The translations under genes and the position numbers were made by a program. Positions 42,882 to 52,494 of a DNA stretch of 64,000 bases are shown one piece after another. A model generated the notes under the pieces. It had not been told where the DNA came from. It searched no databases and was given only the letters and a program-made list of their open reading frames with translations. The DNA is taken from the NCBI RefSeq assembly GCF_900113525.1, contig NZ_FOPP01000001.1, positions 372,001 to 436,000 of the forward strand, in the 5' to 3' direction. Origin of the DNA: Pedobacter insulae (lineage in GTDB: Bacteria; Bacteroidota; Bacteroidia; Sphingobacteriales; Sphingobacteriaceae). Position 1 is the first letter of the stretch, and each line of letters begins with the position of its first letter.

Positions 42882-45800
42882 ATGGAGAAAAATTTTTACA
42901 AAAGAAAAGCCGTAATGCATTGCTACCGAACGGTACTGCTTGTGTTTGCGATCTTTTGGACGTCTTTAGCCAATGCGGAATTATCGCAAGGTAAATGGAA
43001 GCCTGAAAGATTAGAGAATTATTTAAAAAAGATAGAGTTGGCTTATAAAGTTAGCTTTGTTTACGATGCTGATGAAATCAGCAAAGCTATGATTATTGAA
43101 GTGCCAGAGAAACTAGGAACTATTCAAGAATCACTTGAGCCGTTAAAGCAAAAAAATATCGGATATAGACAAGTTGGCAATCAAGTGATCTTAAAGATTG
43201 AGGTTCCCGCCGTGAAGCCCATTAAAAAAGATATTATCATTAATGGGGTAGTTAAGGATAAAAAGGAGGGAACTGGCGTGCCGGGGGTAAGTATATTCGT
43301 GAAAGGAACAAATGTTGTTGTGGCTTCCAACGAGAAGGGTGAGTATCAGATTTCCGTTAAAGATGAGTCAAGTATTTTGGTATTTAAATACTTGGGTTAT
43401 AAAACAGTGGAAGTAGCAGTAGGAGGTAGAAGAACAATTAATATTGACTTTGAGGAAGATGCAAACCAGCTAAGAGAGATCAATATTGTTTCTACGGGGT
43501 ACCAAACCTTGGATAGAAAATTATTTACAGGTTCTGCAACAAAAATCAGCGCTAAAGATTCGGAAAGAAGTGGTGTTCCAGATATTAGTAGGATGTTGGA
43601 AGGACAAGCTGCCGGTGTTTCAGTTCAAAATGTATCCGGTACATTTGGTGCTGCCCCTAAGATAAGAGTGAGAGGTGCTACATCTTTGTCTGGGGATAAT
43701 AAACCTTTATGGGTTGTTGATGGAATAATTTTAGAAGATGTGATAAACATTTCTAATGAGGCTCTTTCTACTGGAGATGCGAGCACCTTAATAGGTTCTT
43801 CTGTTGCTGGATTAAATCCTGACGACATCGAGTCTTTTACTATTTTGAAGGATGCTGCAGCTACTGCGATGTATGGAGCAAGAGCAATGAATGGGGTTAT
43901 TGTTGTAACTACTAAAAAAGGACGAGATACTGAAGGAAAGGCTAATATTAACTATTCGAGCACATTTACTACTTATTTAAAACCAAATTACAACAATTTC
44001 GATATTATGAACTCTGGTGAGCAGATGTCGGTATTGTTAGAAATGGAGAATAAGGGATATTATACTCATAGTTCCCTTGCAAATTCTTCAAATGGTGGAG
44101 TTTTCAACAAAATGTATAATCAGATGTACGATTATAATATTGGGAGTGATTCGTTTACCTTAAATAACAATCTAGGCAGCAGACTTAATTTTTTAAGTAG
44201 GTATGCCAGTGCCAATACAGATTGGTTTGACATCCTGTTTAAGAATTCACTTCTTCAAGAGCACTCATTAAGCGTTAATAGTGGTACAGCAAGATCGCAA
44301 ACATATTTTTCTACAAGTTACACACATGACAGCGGTCAAACCTTAGGTGATAACGTTAAACGTTATACAGCAAATTTGAGGAGTTCATTTAAAGTTAGCG
44401 ACCGCTTAAGTGCTGAATTATTAATGAATGGATCTATCCGTGATCAACGTTCTCCAGGAACTTTAACGCGTCAATCTGATCCAGTATACGGTCAGTACTC
44501 TAGAGATTTTGATATTAACCCATATTCTTATTCTCTAAATACAAGTCGTGTTTTAACGCCATATGCCGAGGACGGAAGCCTAGAGTTTTTTACCCGTAAC
44601 TATGCGCCATTTAACATTATGAATGAGCTACAAAATAACTATCTTAAATTACAAATGCTTGATTTGAAAGTCCAGGCGGGGGTGAAATATAAGATTTTAT
44701 CAAAACTAACTTACTCTATTGATGGGGCTTATAGATATGCACGTTCGGAGAGGCAACATCACATTTTAGGCAACTCGAACATGGCCGGAGCTTTTAGAGC
44801 AAATCCAAATCCTGCGGTTAATGATGCGAATATCTTCTTATATGATGATCCTGATCTTCCGAATGAGCCATCGGTTGTAGTGCTACCAGAAGGTGGTTTT
44901 TTTAACGTGAATAATAATAATATTTTAAATTATTATCTTAGAAATAACTTAGAATTTGACTCGAAGTTCGGTGAAAATCACCGATTAAACGTGTTTGGTT
45001 CTTATGAAATGCGCTATACAGATCGTCAGAATTCGAATTTTGACGGGGTTGGTTATCAATATGATAACGGAGGGTTAGTAAATCCGAATTATAGATATTT
45101 TAAGAAAGCTATTGAAGGTGGCGCTCCTTATTATGGCATGGGGTATGGATACGACAGGTTTTTAGCGGCAATGGCAAGGGCTGCCTACTCTTTTAAAGAA
45201 AGATATAGCTTTAATGCAACTGTTCGTAATGATGGTTCTAATTTAATGGGCAGGTCTAAAGTTGCTCGATGGCTACCAACTTGGAATGTTTCTGGGGCAT
45301 GGGATATTGACCAGGAATCTTTCTTTAAGGGAGTTAAGCCTTATATTTCGGGTGCAAGAGTAAGGGCAACTTACGGGCTAGTAGGTAGTTTAGGTGCCGC
45401 AACCAACTCTTCAGCTGTGTTCTACAACCGGGTTACCTATCGACCTTATGAAAATGAAAAGGAATCTCAAATTTATACTTCAAGTTTAGAAAATTCAGAA
45501 TTAACTTGGGAAAAATTGTACGAATTAAATATTGGTACCGATTTAACCCTATTTAATAATAAGATAAACTTGACGTTTGATTATTATAAGAGAAATATTT
45601 TTGATTTAATTGGAGCGATTAGAACTTCGGGTATAGGCGGTCAGTTTACTAAATTTGCTAATTATGGCGAAATGAAAGCCTATGGTTACGAATTAACCGT
45701 TTCAGGAAGTCCTGTGAAAACGACTGATTTTAAATGGAGAACGCAGTTTAACTTTGGTTTTAACAAAAATGAGGTTACTCGTTTAGACATAGATCAGAAC

Positions 45801-46541
45801 ATTTGGACATTGGTAAGAGCGGAGGGGGCAGCGAAAAAAGGCTATGCCCAAAGAGGCTTGTTTTCTATTGAATTTGATGGTTTAAATCCCCAATATGGCT
45901 ATCCAACCTTTGTGGGGCTTAATGGTGTAAGAAATGAAACAAACATTCCTCTACAGGATACAAACGTAGAAAGTTTAGTCTATCATGGGCCTGTAGATCC
46001 CATCTTTACAGGTGGTTTTTGGAATCAATTTAGTTATAAGAACTTCACATTATCGGCTTTGTTTACCTTTTCGACAGGAAACTATGTACGATTGCAACCC
46101 ACATTCACTTCTACCTATAGTGATATGACGGCAATGTCAAAGGATCTATTGAATAGATGGATTATGCCTGGTGATGAAAAAGTAACCAATATTCCATCCA
46201 TAATGGATAGGTTTTCAAATGCGTCTAGAATTTATAGACCAGATGGAACTACAGTTGTAAATCCAGCATATCCATATAATGCATATAATTATTCCGATCA
46301 AAGGGTAGCCAAAGGAGATTTTGTTCGACTAAAGAACATCAGTTTTTCTTATCTCTTACCAGCTAAACTAAGCTCTAAAGTTGGCTTGGCAAACGCACAG
46401 TTGTCGATAGTTGGGAATAACGTTGCATTATTATATTCAGATAAAAAGTTAAATGGGGCTGATCCGGAATTCTTTAATAACGGGGGAGTGGCAATGCCGA
46501 TACCAAAACAATACACGCTTTCTTTAAAGGTTGGATTTTAA
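42882..46541 (+). CDS. SusC/RagA-type TonB-dependent transporter with STN domain
   Basis: A 1219-residue outer-membrane importer. A signal peptide (LLVFAIFWTSLANA, from a start that leaves 15 polar residues first) precedes an STN signalling domain (about 48-108, RLENYLKKIELAYKVSFVYD), a CarboxypepD_reg-like domain (about 123-205, INGVVKDKKEGTGVPGVSIF), a plug (about 225-350, with GVPDISRMLEGQAAGVSVQN and IRVRGATSLSGDNKPLWVVD and SFTILKDAAATAMYGARA), and a barrel to the C-terminal Phe. It partners with the following SusD lipoprotein. The STN domain means this transporter reports its own substrate to the adjacent FecR/sigma pair. The substrate is not evident; neighbouring metallohydrolase suggests a peptide or metal-chelate substrate. 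Confidence 0.97.
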   Translation: MEKNFYKRKAVMHCYRTVLLVFAIFWTSLANAELSQGKWKPERLENYLKKIELAYKVSFVYDADEISKAMIIEVPEKLGTIQESLEPLKQKNIGYRQVGNQVILKIEVPAVKPIKKDIIINGVVKDKKEGTGVPGVSIFVKGTNVVVASNEKGEYQISVKDESSILVFKYLGYKTVEVAVGGRRTINIDFEEDANQLREINIVSTGYQTLDRKLFTGSATKISAKDSERSGVPDISRMLEGQAAGVSVQNVSGTFGAAPKIRVRGATSLSGDNKPLWVVDGIILEDVINISNEALSTGDASTLIGSSVAGLNPDDIESFTILKDAAATAMYGARAMNGVIVVTTKKGRDTEGKANINYSSTFTTYLKPNYNNFDIMNSGEQMSVLLEMENKGYYTHSSLANSSNGGVFNKMYNQMYDYNIGSDSFTLNNNLGSRLNFLSRYASANTDWFDILFKNSLLQEHSLSVNSGTARSQTYFSTSYTHDSGQTLGDNVKRYTANLRSSFKVSDRLSAELLMNGSIRDQRSPGTLTRQSDPVYGQYSRDFDINPYSYSLNTSRVLTPYAEDGSLEFFTRNYAPFNIMNELQNNYLKLQMLDLKVQAGVKYKILSKLTYSIDGAYRYARSERQHHILGNSNMAGAFRANPNPAVNDANIFLYDDPDLPNEPSVVVLPEGGFFNVNNNNILNYYLRNNLEFDSKFGENHRLNVFGSYEMRYTDRQNSNFDGVGYQYDNGGLVNPNYRYFKKAIEGGAPYYGMGYGYDRFLAAMARAAYSFKERYSFNATVRNDGSNLMGRSKVARWLPTWNVSGAWDIDQESFFKGVKPYISGARVRATYGLVGSLGAATNSSAVFYNRVTYRPYENEKESQIYTSSLENSELTWEKLYELNIGTDLTLFNNKINLTFDYYKRNIFDLIGAIRTSGIGGQFTKFANYGEMKAYGYELTVSGSPVKTTDFKWRTQFNFGFNKNEVTRLDIDQNIWTLVRAEGAAKKGYAQRGLFSIEFDGLNPQYGYPTFVGLNGVRNETNIPLQDTNVESLVYHGPVDPIFTGGFWNQFSYKNFTLSALFTFSTGNYVRLQPTFTSTYSDMTAMSKDLLNRWIMPGDEKVTNIPSIMDRFSNASRIYRPDGTTVVNPAYPYNAYNYSDQRVAKGDFVRLKNISFSYLLPAKLSSKVGLANAQLSIVGNNVALLYSDKKLNGADPEFFNNGGVAMPIPKQYTLSLKVGF

Positions 46542-46551
46542 AATTTGAATT

Positions 46552-48030
46552 ATGAAACGATTAAATAAATATATTTTACTATTAATAGGAACTGCGGTAC
46601 TATTTACTTCATGTAAGAAGTATTTGGATCAAAGCCCGGATATGAGGGCAGAGATTAATACAATTGACAAAGTAGCTCAATTATTGGTATCGGCTTATCC
46701 TAAGAACAATTACTTGGCTATGGCCGAAACCTATTCTGACAATGTTGTAGATAAGGGATTTGGAGTTGGCCACATCAACGAACCATTTGTAAGTCTTTAC
46801 AACTGGCAAGACATTGTGGAGACTGGAAACAATACTCCTACGCAATATTGGAACGCATGTTATGCCGCTATTAGTAATGCTAATCAGGCTTTGGAAGCGA
46901 TTGAGAAGCATAAATTTGGTAACGAGGCGAGAATTTATAAAGGTGAAGCCTTGGTGGCCAGGGCCTATTCTCATTTTATGTTGGTTACCTTTTTTGCCAA
47001 AGAATATACCATTGGGTCAGCAAATGACTCTCCTGGAATACCCTATGTACTAGCTCCAGAAACAACAACGTTACCTCAATATGAAAGAGGAACGGTTGCC
47101 ACTGTTTATGCACAAATAGAGAAGGATTTAGAAGAGGGTTTGCCATTACTTGAGGGTGGGACTTGGAAGGTTCCAAAATATCATTTTACACCAGCAGCGG
47201 CTCATGCCTTTGCTTCTCGATTTTATCTATTTAAAGGGAATTGGGATAAAGTAATTCAACATTCAAATCTCATGGTTCCAAATGGAAGTTATGAGGGTAA
47301 TTTAAGACCATGGAACACAACTTTAACCAACTATACTTCTGCGGAGTTTCAAACAGAAGTAACCAAAGCAGACAAAAGTTATAACGTGCTTTTGGGAGAA
47401 ACGTATTCAACTTACCAGAGAAGTTCTGTAGGTGGTACCACTAGGTATGGCTTTGGCACTAGTGTTTTTCAGAATTTATACAATGGATTAACCGTTACTG
47501 GTGCCAGATTTTACAATAAAGGTTTAAGATGGTCGGATAACAATTACACAACCTATGTATTCAAAGAGTATTTCCATTATACAAATGTAGCTGCTGGAAT
47601 TGGTTTGCCCTATTTAATGCAGCCTATGTTTATTACTGATGAGGGTTTAATGAACCGAGCAGAAGCATATACCCAGCAAGGTCAGTTTGATTTGGCGTTG
47701 GCGGATTTGAACACCTTTGCTTCGGTGCGTATTACAGGTTATAATCCAACTACACATGCGGTAACATTGGCGAAAGCCAAAGCTTTTTTTAATGTTGCAG
47801 ATGATAAAGATGCGTTAATTAAAACTGTATTGCAATTTAAACAAATTGGATGGATGTGCGAAGGAATGCGTTGGTTTGATATTCTAAGACATCATTTGCC
47901 GGTGAAGCATAATCAGTTGTCGGTAACAGGGGTGGAGACCTTCGTAACTTTAGAACCGAATGATAACAGGAGAATGTTCCAAATACCAAAGGAAGCTCAA
48001 ATTGCAGGTGTTGCCTTAAACCCAAGATAA
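46552..48030 (+). CDS. SusD/RagB family nutrient-binding lipoprotein
   Basis: A 492-residue surface lipoprotein; lipobox FTSC with Cys21 (SCKKYLDQSPD). SusD-typical helical TPR-like features are seen: QYWNACYAAISNANQALEAIE, EALVARAYSHFMLVTFFAKEY, PLLEGGTWKVPKYHFTPAAA, LMNRAEAYTQQGQFDLALADLN, ERRGMFQIP-like end (NDNRRMFQIPKEAQ). It caps the SusC barrel and binds substrate. It lies 10 bp after SusC and 2 bp before the metallohydrolase gene. Confidence 0.96.
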   Translation: MKRLNKYILLLIGTAVLFTSCKKYLDQSPDMRAEINTIDKVAQLLVSAYPKNNYLAMAETYSDNVVDKGFGVGHINEPFVSLYNWQDIVETGNNTPTQYWNACYAAISNANQALEAIEKHKFGNEARIYKGEALVARAYSHFMLVTFFAKEYTIGSANDSPGIPYVLAPETTTLPQYERGTVATVYAQIEKDLEEGLPLLEGGTWKVPKYHFTPAAAHAFASRFYLFKGNWDKVIQHSNLMVPNGSYEGNLRPWNTTLTNYTSAEFQTEVTKADKSYNVLLGETYSTYQRSSVGGTTRYGFGTSVFQNLYNGLTVTGARFYNKGLRWSDNNYTTYVFKEYFHYTNVAAGIGLPYLMQPMFITDEGLMNRAEAYTQQGQFDLALADLNTFASVRITGYNPTTHAVTLAKAKAFFNVADDKDALIKTVLQFKQIGWMCEGMRWFDILRHHLPVKHNQLSVTGVETFVTLEPNDNRRMFQIPKEAQIAGVALNPR

Positions 48031-48032
48031 TT

Positions 48033-49427
48033 ATGAAAAAGACATTATATAAATTAATAATGATTGCTCTTGTTTTTGTTGCTTATTCCTGCACAAAGGA
48101 AGAGAATTTAGATGTAGATCTCACCAAGTACAATACGGATACTTATGTAAAAGGGCCTATTGATACTTGGTTGCTTAATAATTTGGAAAGTCCGTATAAT
48201 ATACAGACAGTATATCGTTTTGAACGAAATTTGACAGATGTAAACAGAGATTTGTCACCCGTTGCCTTAAATAAAGTTGAACCAATGATGAATGCAGTAT
48301 TGCAATCATTTTTAAAGCCATACGAAAAAATAGGAGGAAAGACTTTTATTAAGACCTATACACCTAAACAATTCGTACTCTATGGATCTCCTTCTTATAA
48401 CACGAATGGTTCTATTACATTAGGATCTGCCGACGCAGGTAGGACAGTAATTTTATATGAATTGAACAGCTTGAATTTTAGCAGCGCCAGTGATGTAAAA
48501 AGAAAAATAAGAACTATACATCATGAATTTACGCACATCTTGAATCAGAATATCATTATCCCGCCGGCTTTTGAGCAAATATCGAAAGCTGAATACTCTG
48601 CAGATTGGACCGGATCAGCAAATACAGCAGCCGTGGCGAAAGAGTTGGGCTTTATTTCGCAATATTCAAGAAGTTCTTTTGGTGAGGATTTTGCTGAAAT
48701 GGTGGCTTTTTTACTAGTAGAAGGTCAGGTTTATTTTGAAAACTTTTTGTCAACCACAAACGTAACCGCAGCGGCTAAATTACGAGAGAAAGAAAAATTG
48801 GTATACGGGTATTATAAAGATTATTATAATATCGATTTTAAAGCTTTGCAAAATGAAGTCCAGGCAGTTTTAAAAACGGTTTATGGGGCTACAGATCCAG
48901 TTGATGTTAGTTCGACTTTTCCTATTTATTTAAAGAGCAATAAGGTAAATACCTTAGTTTATGATCCTGGCGCTACACACTATGCCACTTATGGGGCTTC
49001 TGCGGCCTTTACCACCTTGTTTAATAACTATAAAGCAATGATTGTTGCGCCTCGCGTATTGCAGAACTTCCAATTTATATTTACAAGTGGAACTACTATG
49101 ACTTTTAGAATTGAATACGTTAGTGGGACTTCTACTTTAAATGCAGACTACAATTTTACTTATAATGTGAATACGACTACAGGCGAGATAACATTCCAGA
49201 AAGTTATGCCGGAAGGAACGGGGACAACATACAACAACGGTCAAAACTCAGCTACGTTACCTGCGTTTGAAACTTACATGTTGCCTTATTTAACGAATAG
49301 GACATTTATCGCCTCTTGGTTGCCGTCGGGCATTGGCCCAACGAGCCCACTTTATAGAACTTTTGCGGGTTTTTCAGTGAGTGGAGCCTCGACAAATTAT
49401 TTTTACGGACCTATTACACTAAAATAA
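48033..49427 (+). CDS. Substrate-import-associated zinc metallohydrolase lipoprotein
   Basis: A 464-residue lipoprotein with lipobox-like AYSC (Cys20). The zincin motif is H164EFTH168 in TIHHEFTHILNQN, with SSFGEDFAEMVAF downstream supplying a candidate third ligand (Glu/Asp). The family (HExxH lipoproteins next to SusC/SusD) is known from its genomic partnering but the substrate is not. From about residue 300 to the end is an extra beta-rich domain (FRIEYVSGTSTLNADYNFTY...LYRTFAGFSVSG) that matches the C-terminal part of the next gene's product. It would act at the cell surface on the substrate brought to SusD. Confidence 0.88.
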   Translation: MKKTLYKLIMIALVFVAYSCTKEENLDVDLTKYNTDTYVKGPIDTWLLNNLESPYNIQTVYRFERNLTDVNRDLSPVALNKVEPMMNAVLQSFLKPYEKIGGKTFIKTYTPKQFVLYGSPSYNTNGSITLGSADAGRTVILYELNSLNFSSASDVKRKIRTIHHEFTHILNQNIIIPPAFEQISKAEYSADWTGSANTAAVAKELGFISQYSRSSFGEDFAEMVAFLLVEGQVYFENFLSTTNVTAAAKLREKEKLVYGYYKDYYNIDFKALQNEVQAVLKTVYGATDPVDVSSTFPIYLKSNKVNTLVYDPGATHYATYGASAAFTTLFNNYKAMIVAPRVLQNFQFIFTSGTTMTFRIEYVSGTSTLNADYNFTYNVNTTTGEITFQKVMPEGTGTTYNNGQNSATLPAFETYMLPYLTNRTFIASWLPSGIGPTSPLYRTFAGFSVSGASTNYFYGPITLK

Positions 49428-49431
49428 TGAT

Positions 49432-50772
49432 ATGAAGAAATTAATAATATTATGTACAGTATTGCTAGTCTTAACTGGCTGTAAAGAGTCGGAAATACTA
49501 ATTTTTGATGAAAAACCTGAAGTAAGACTAACTCAATCGATAACTGAGGTAAGAACAAATCTATTAAGCTCAGCAAACGGATGGATCGCCACACTGCCTA
49601 CGCAGGCGGGTGGTGGATACGGGTTTTATATGAATTTTGATGCCAATGAAAACGTTAAGATGTACGCGGATTTGAATACAAATTCAATTGGAACTAGTAT
49701 GGCTTCAACTTATAGACTTAAAACGGTATTAGGGACCGAGTTAATTTTTGATACGTTTAATTATATTTCTATGTTGGCAGACCCTGTACCAGCTGTTTTT
49801 GGTGGAGCAGCAGGTTCAGGATTCAAAAGTGATCTAGAGTTTTTACATTTAAGAAGCACGGCTGACAGCATGATTTTTAAAGGTAAAAAATATGGACAAA
49901 CATTAGCAATGGTAAAAGCTACAGCAGCCCAAAAGGCTGCCTACGAAGCAGGAGGGTATAAAACGGCAATTGATAAGGTTAACGGTTTTTTCATTGGTAT
50001 CAAAAATCCTTATATAGAAACAGGTGGGGGAGCTCAACTAGCGAAGATCGGGGTTTCAATTAATACGACAAATAGTTTAACATTAGGTAAAAGAATAGAA
50101 TTGTCTGGACTTGCACCCTCGGGAGAAGTTTTGGCAGGTACTGGTAAATTTGCTTATACATTAAATGGAATTGATTTATTGGGTACGGGTTTGTTAATAA
50201 ATGGAGTGAAGATGGTTAAAGTTACATTTAAGGATAATGCAACTATGGCATTTTATGATGATCATGGAGTTGAATATGTAATTAAGTCAAACCCTACACC
50301 TTTAACTCCTTTAGCTGCTTTGTTTGGTTTCCCGACAACTTTCCCTTACAAGAGAATTACTATCCCTAATACGGGCTTAGTTGCGGGAGTAAATTCTGAG
50401 TTCACGGCAGTCTACAATCAAATGCTCGCACTCTTCATTAGTTCGGGTAGAGCAGTTGTATCAACAGCGTTTATTTTATCAAGTAATAGTACTTTCACGG
50501 TAGAGGTTAATTATACTTCAGGAAGTTCGGCATTTGTCGCCTCTGCAGCCTATACCTATACTAAAGTTGGTGATATAATCACACTCGGAGATAACCCTAT
50601 TCCCAATGTAAACTGGCCAACAAGGGCGGCTCAGATTAAACCTTTAGCTGATTATATGCTTACAGGTCCCTTCAAAATTGACTGGGTAGTAAGTAGTAAT
50701 CCAGCAGTTACAAATATTGGTGGTCTGTATCGTACAGGCAACTCAAATTCATTTATTTATGGGCAATTGTAA
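49432..50772 (+). CDS. DUF4302-like surface lipoprotein
   Basis: A 446-residue lipoprotein (lipobox LTGC, Cys17). The first 280 residues show the DUF4302 look (LTQSITEVRTNLLSSANGWI, GGGYGFYMNFDANENVKMY, STYRLKTVLGTELIFDTFNY). From about 295 on is a beta-rich domain (FTVEVNYTSGSSAFVASAAY, LADYMLTGPFKIDWVVSS, IGGLYRTGNSNSFIYG) homologous to the C terminus of the preceding metallohydrolase. DUF4302 proteins occur beside SusCD and HExxH lipoproteins and probably bind substrate. A strong terminator lies 61 bp after the stop, closing the import operon. Confidence 0.85.
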   Translation: MKKLIILCTVLLVLTGCKESEILIFDEKPEVRLTQSITEVRTNLLSSANGWIATLPTQAGGGYGFYMNFDANENVKMYADLNTNSIGTSMASTYRLKTVLGTELIFDTFNYISMLADPVPAVFGGAAGSGFKSDLEFLHLRSTADSMIFKGKKYGQTLAMVKATAAQKAAYEAGGYKTAIDKVNGFFIGIKNPYIETGGGAQLAKIGVSINTTNSLTLGKRIELSGLAPSGEVLAGTGKFAYTLNGIDLLGTGLLINGVKMVKVTFKDNATMAFYDDHGVEYVIKSNPTPLTPLAALFGFPTTFPYKRITIPNTGLVAGVNSEFTAVYNQMLALFISSGRAVVSTAFILSSNSTFTVEVNYTSGSSAFVASAAYTYTKVGDIITLGDNPIPNVNWPTRAAQIKPLADYMLTGPFKIDWVVSSNPAVTNIGGLYRTGNSNSFIYGQL

Positions 50773-50832
50773 TTGTTAGTTGTCCCTTAAATTCCTTGAC
50801 TAATAAGGGAGGTAACGAAAAGTCGCACAGAA

Positions 50833-50866
50833 AGGAGTAGAAAAATGATTTTCTGCTCCTTTTTTT
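50833..50866 (+). terminator. Intrinsic terminator of the import operon
   Basis: Stem AGGAGTAGAAAA (50833-50844) with TTTTCTGCTCCT (50849-50860), one G-T wobble, 4-base loop ATGA, followed by six T. It terminates transcription of the sigma/FecR/SusCD/lipoprotein locus. Confidence 0.9.
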
Positions 50867-51131
50867 AGAGGTGTACCATTGCTTTTAGGCTGTATGCGAC
50901 CTGCCTTTGAGTATGATATTCGTCGTTTCCGATGCCTATTTAAGGATGTCGTCCTGCTACAAAGGGGGGCTAGGGGTTCTGAAGATATTACCTGACGAGA
51001 AGATGATAATTTAATAATAGGCAAAGAATTGGGAGATAAAAGCGAACTTTCTATTTCTGTGTGAAAATTAAGGCAGGGCGTAAAAGGGATTTTTTATGAC
51101 ATAATGTTTATATCTCGCAAAAGTTAATCCG

Positions 51132-51139
51132 TATATTTG
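51132..51139 (+). promoter_or_regulatory. -7 promoter element TATATTTG
   Basis: Full match to TAnnTTTG, 5 bp before the ATG of the small membrane protein gene. With transcription starting a few bases downstream, the mRNA would have almost no leader. Confidence 0.55.
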
Positions 51140-51144
51140 CCTTC

Positions 51145-51387
51145 ATGTTTAAACGTGTAATTTTTATACTATTTATCCTGGTTTCAACATTTGCTATTGT
51201 TCCTCAAGCAAATGCGCAATGCTCTATGTGTACCATTAGTGCCGAACAGGGAACTAAAAATGGTAACACGCAAGGTAAAGGCCTTAATGACGGCATTATT
51301 TATCTATTAGTATTCCCTTATATTTTGATCGCAGGCATAGGCTTATTATGGTATCGTAATTACCGTAAAAAAACGCTTGTTTCTTAG
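51145..51387 (+). CDS. Small membrane protein with CSMC motif
   Basis: An 80-residue protein not assigned to a named family. A signal peptide-like helix (VIFILFILVSTFAIVPQANA) is followed by QCSMCTISAEQGTKNGNTQG, a glycine-rich loop, and a membrane helix (IIYLLVFPYILIAGIGLLWY) with a basic end. Two cysteines close together in the exported loop could form a disulfide or bind metal. Such proteins are common beside DUF983 genes in Bacteroidota as far as remembered. It heads a four-gene plus-strand cluster with a TATATTTG promoter. Confidence 0.75.
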   Translation: MFKRVIFILFILVSTFAIVPQANAQCSMCTISAEQGTKNGNTQGKGLNDGIIYLLVFPYILIAGIGLLWYRNYRKKTLVS

Positions 51388-51404
51388 GGCTAACCTTAGC
51401 CAAA

Positions 51405-51803
51405 ATGAAGAAAACAACCAAGTTGTACGCACTTATAAAGGGGAAATGCCCTAAATGTAGAAGAGGCGACATATTTACTGGCACTATTTACGGGTTTAAT
51501 ATTCAGCGGACTAATTATAGCTGTAGCCACTGTAAGCAACGGTTTGAAATAGAGCCAGGCTATTTTTATGCAGCTATGTATGTGAGTTATGCGATGAATA
51601 TGGCCGAAATGATCGCGGCCGGTTTTGCAACCTATTACTTGTCGGGAGGCAGGTTAGATTTTGATGCTATTTGGATTTATGTAGTCTCTATTTTAATCGT
51701 CTCTTTATTGTTATCACCATTCAATTATCGATATTCGCGTATAATTTTATTGCATTGGTTATCGCCAAAAATAAAATATAATGCAACTTTTGACCGTGAA
51801 TGA
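51405..51803 (+). CDS. DUF983 family protein
   Basis: A 132-residue protein. A zinc-ribbon-like start (KGKCPKCRRGDIFTG and YSCSHCKQRFEIEPGYFYAA, two CxxC pairs) precedes two membrane helices (about 60-82 and 90-110), exactly the DUF983 layout. Function unknown. It lies 17 bp after the small membrane protein gene and 18 bp before the DUF2461 gene. Confidence 0.92.
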   Translation: MKKTTKLYALIKGKCPKCRRGDIFTGTIYGFNIQRTNYSCSHCKQRFEIEPGYFYAAMYVSYAMNMAEMIAAGFATYYLSGGRLDFDAIWIYVVSILIVSLLLSPFNYRYSRIILLHWLSPKIKYNATFDRE

Positions 51804-51821
51804 GTTTAAACAATTGAAGTT

Positions 51822-52484
51822 ATGTTAAATAAAAAGACCTTCGAGTTTCTTGAGTTAATAGCCCAAAATAACAACCGGGAGTGGTTTGCTGAAAATAAGC
51901 AGTTGTATGAAGATGCAAAGGCTGATTTATTAGAGATGATAGCTCTGTTAATTAAAGAGTTTTCGGCTATAGACCCACAATACTCGGCAGATACGGAGCC
52001 TAAGAAAGTACTTATGCGGATTTATAGGGATGTTCGCTTCAGTAAAAACAAAGATCCTTATAAGAAGAATTATGGCCTCGCTTTCGATGTAAAGGGATAT
52101 GGGCCTCACACACCAAGTTATTATCTTCACATACAACCGGGAAGCTGTTTCTTTGGCGTGGGCTTTTGGCAGCCTGAGACGCAAGTGCTAAAAATGATCA
52201 GAGAGGAAATTGACTACAACGCTTCGGAGTTTGTAGCAATCATTAACGCACCAGATTTTAGAAATACCTATACATTAAGCGAGGAAGATAAATTGAAAAA
52301 AGCACCAAAAGGCTATGAAATTGATCATCCTCAAATTGAGTTATTAAAATTAAAAAGCATTATTGCTATATATAAAATAGATGAGAAAGAATTTTTTAAG
52401 CCAACCATCGTTAATAAGTTGAAAACTGCTTTCGAAATTATACAACCATTTGTTTTATTTTTGAGAAAAGCGGTAGACCACTAA
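51822..52484 (+). CDS. DUF2461 family protein
   Basis: A 220-residue cytosolic protein of the DUF2461/TIGR02453 family. Signatures are FLELIAQNNNREWFAENKQLYEDAK near the start, RIYRDVRFSKNKDPYKKNYGLAF and YYLHIQPGSCFFGVGFWQPE. Function unknown. The length matches the family and all blocks are present. Confidence 0.94.
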   Translation: MLNKKTFEFLELIAQNNNREWFAENKQLYEDAKADLLEMIALLIKEFSAIDPQYSADTEPKKVLMRIYRDVRFSKNKDPYKKNYGLAFDVKGYGPHTPSYYLHIQPGSCFFGVGFWQPETQVLKMIREEIDYNASEFVAIINAPDFRNTYTLSEEDKLKKAPKGYEIDHPQIELLKLKSIIAIYKIDEKEFFKPTIVNKLKTAFEIIQPFVLFLRKAVDH

Positions 52485-52494
52485 TTACCATAAA

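Larger units (their letters stand above)
50773..51144. other. 372-bp gene-free interval after the import operon
   Basis: Contains the terminator at 50833-50866 and the promoter of the next gene at its right edge. The 260 bases between them hold no recognised gene or repeat; a short minus-strand open frame translates to a basic, compositionally odd peptide and is not believed coding. Confidence 0.6.

Noticed and set aside
50800..51024. Minus-strand 74-codon open frame after the import operon
   Set aside because: It runs through the terminator hairpin of the opposite strand and has no recognisable family or signal.
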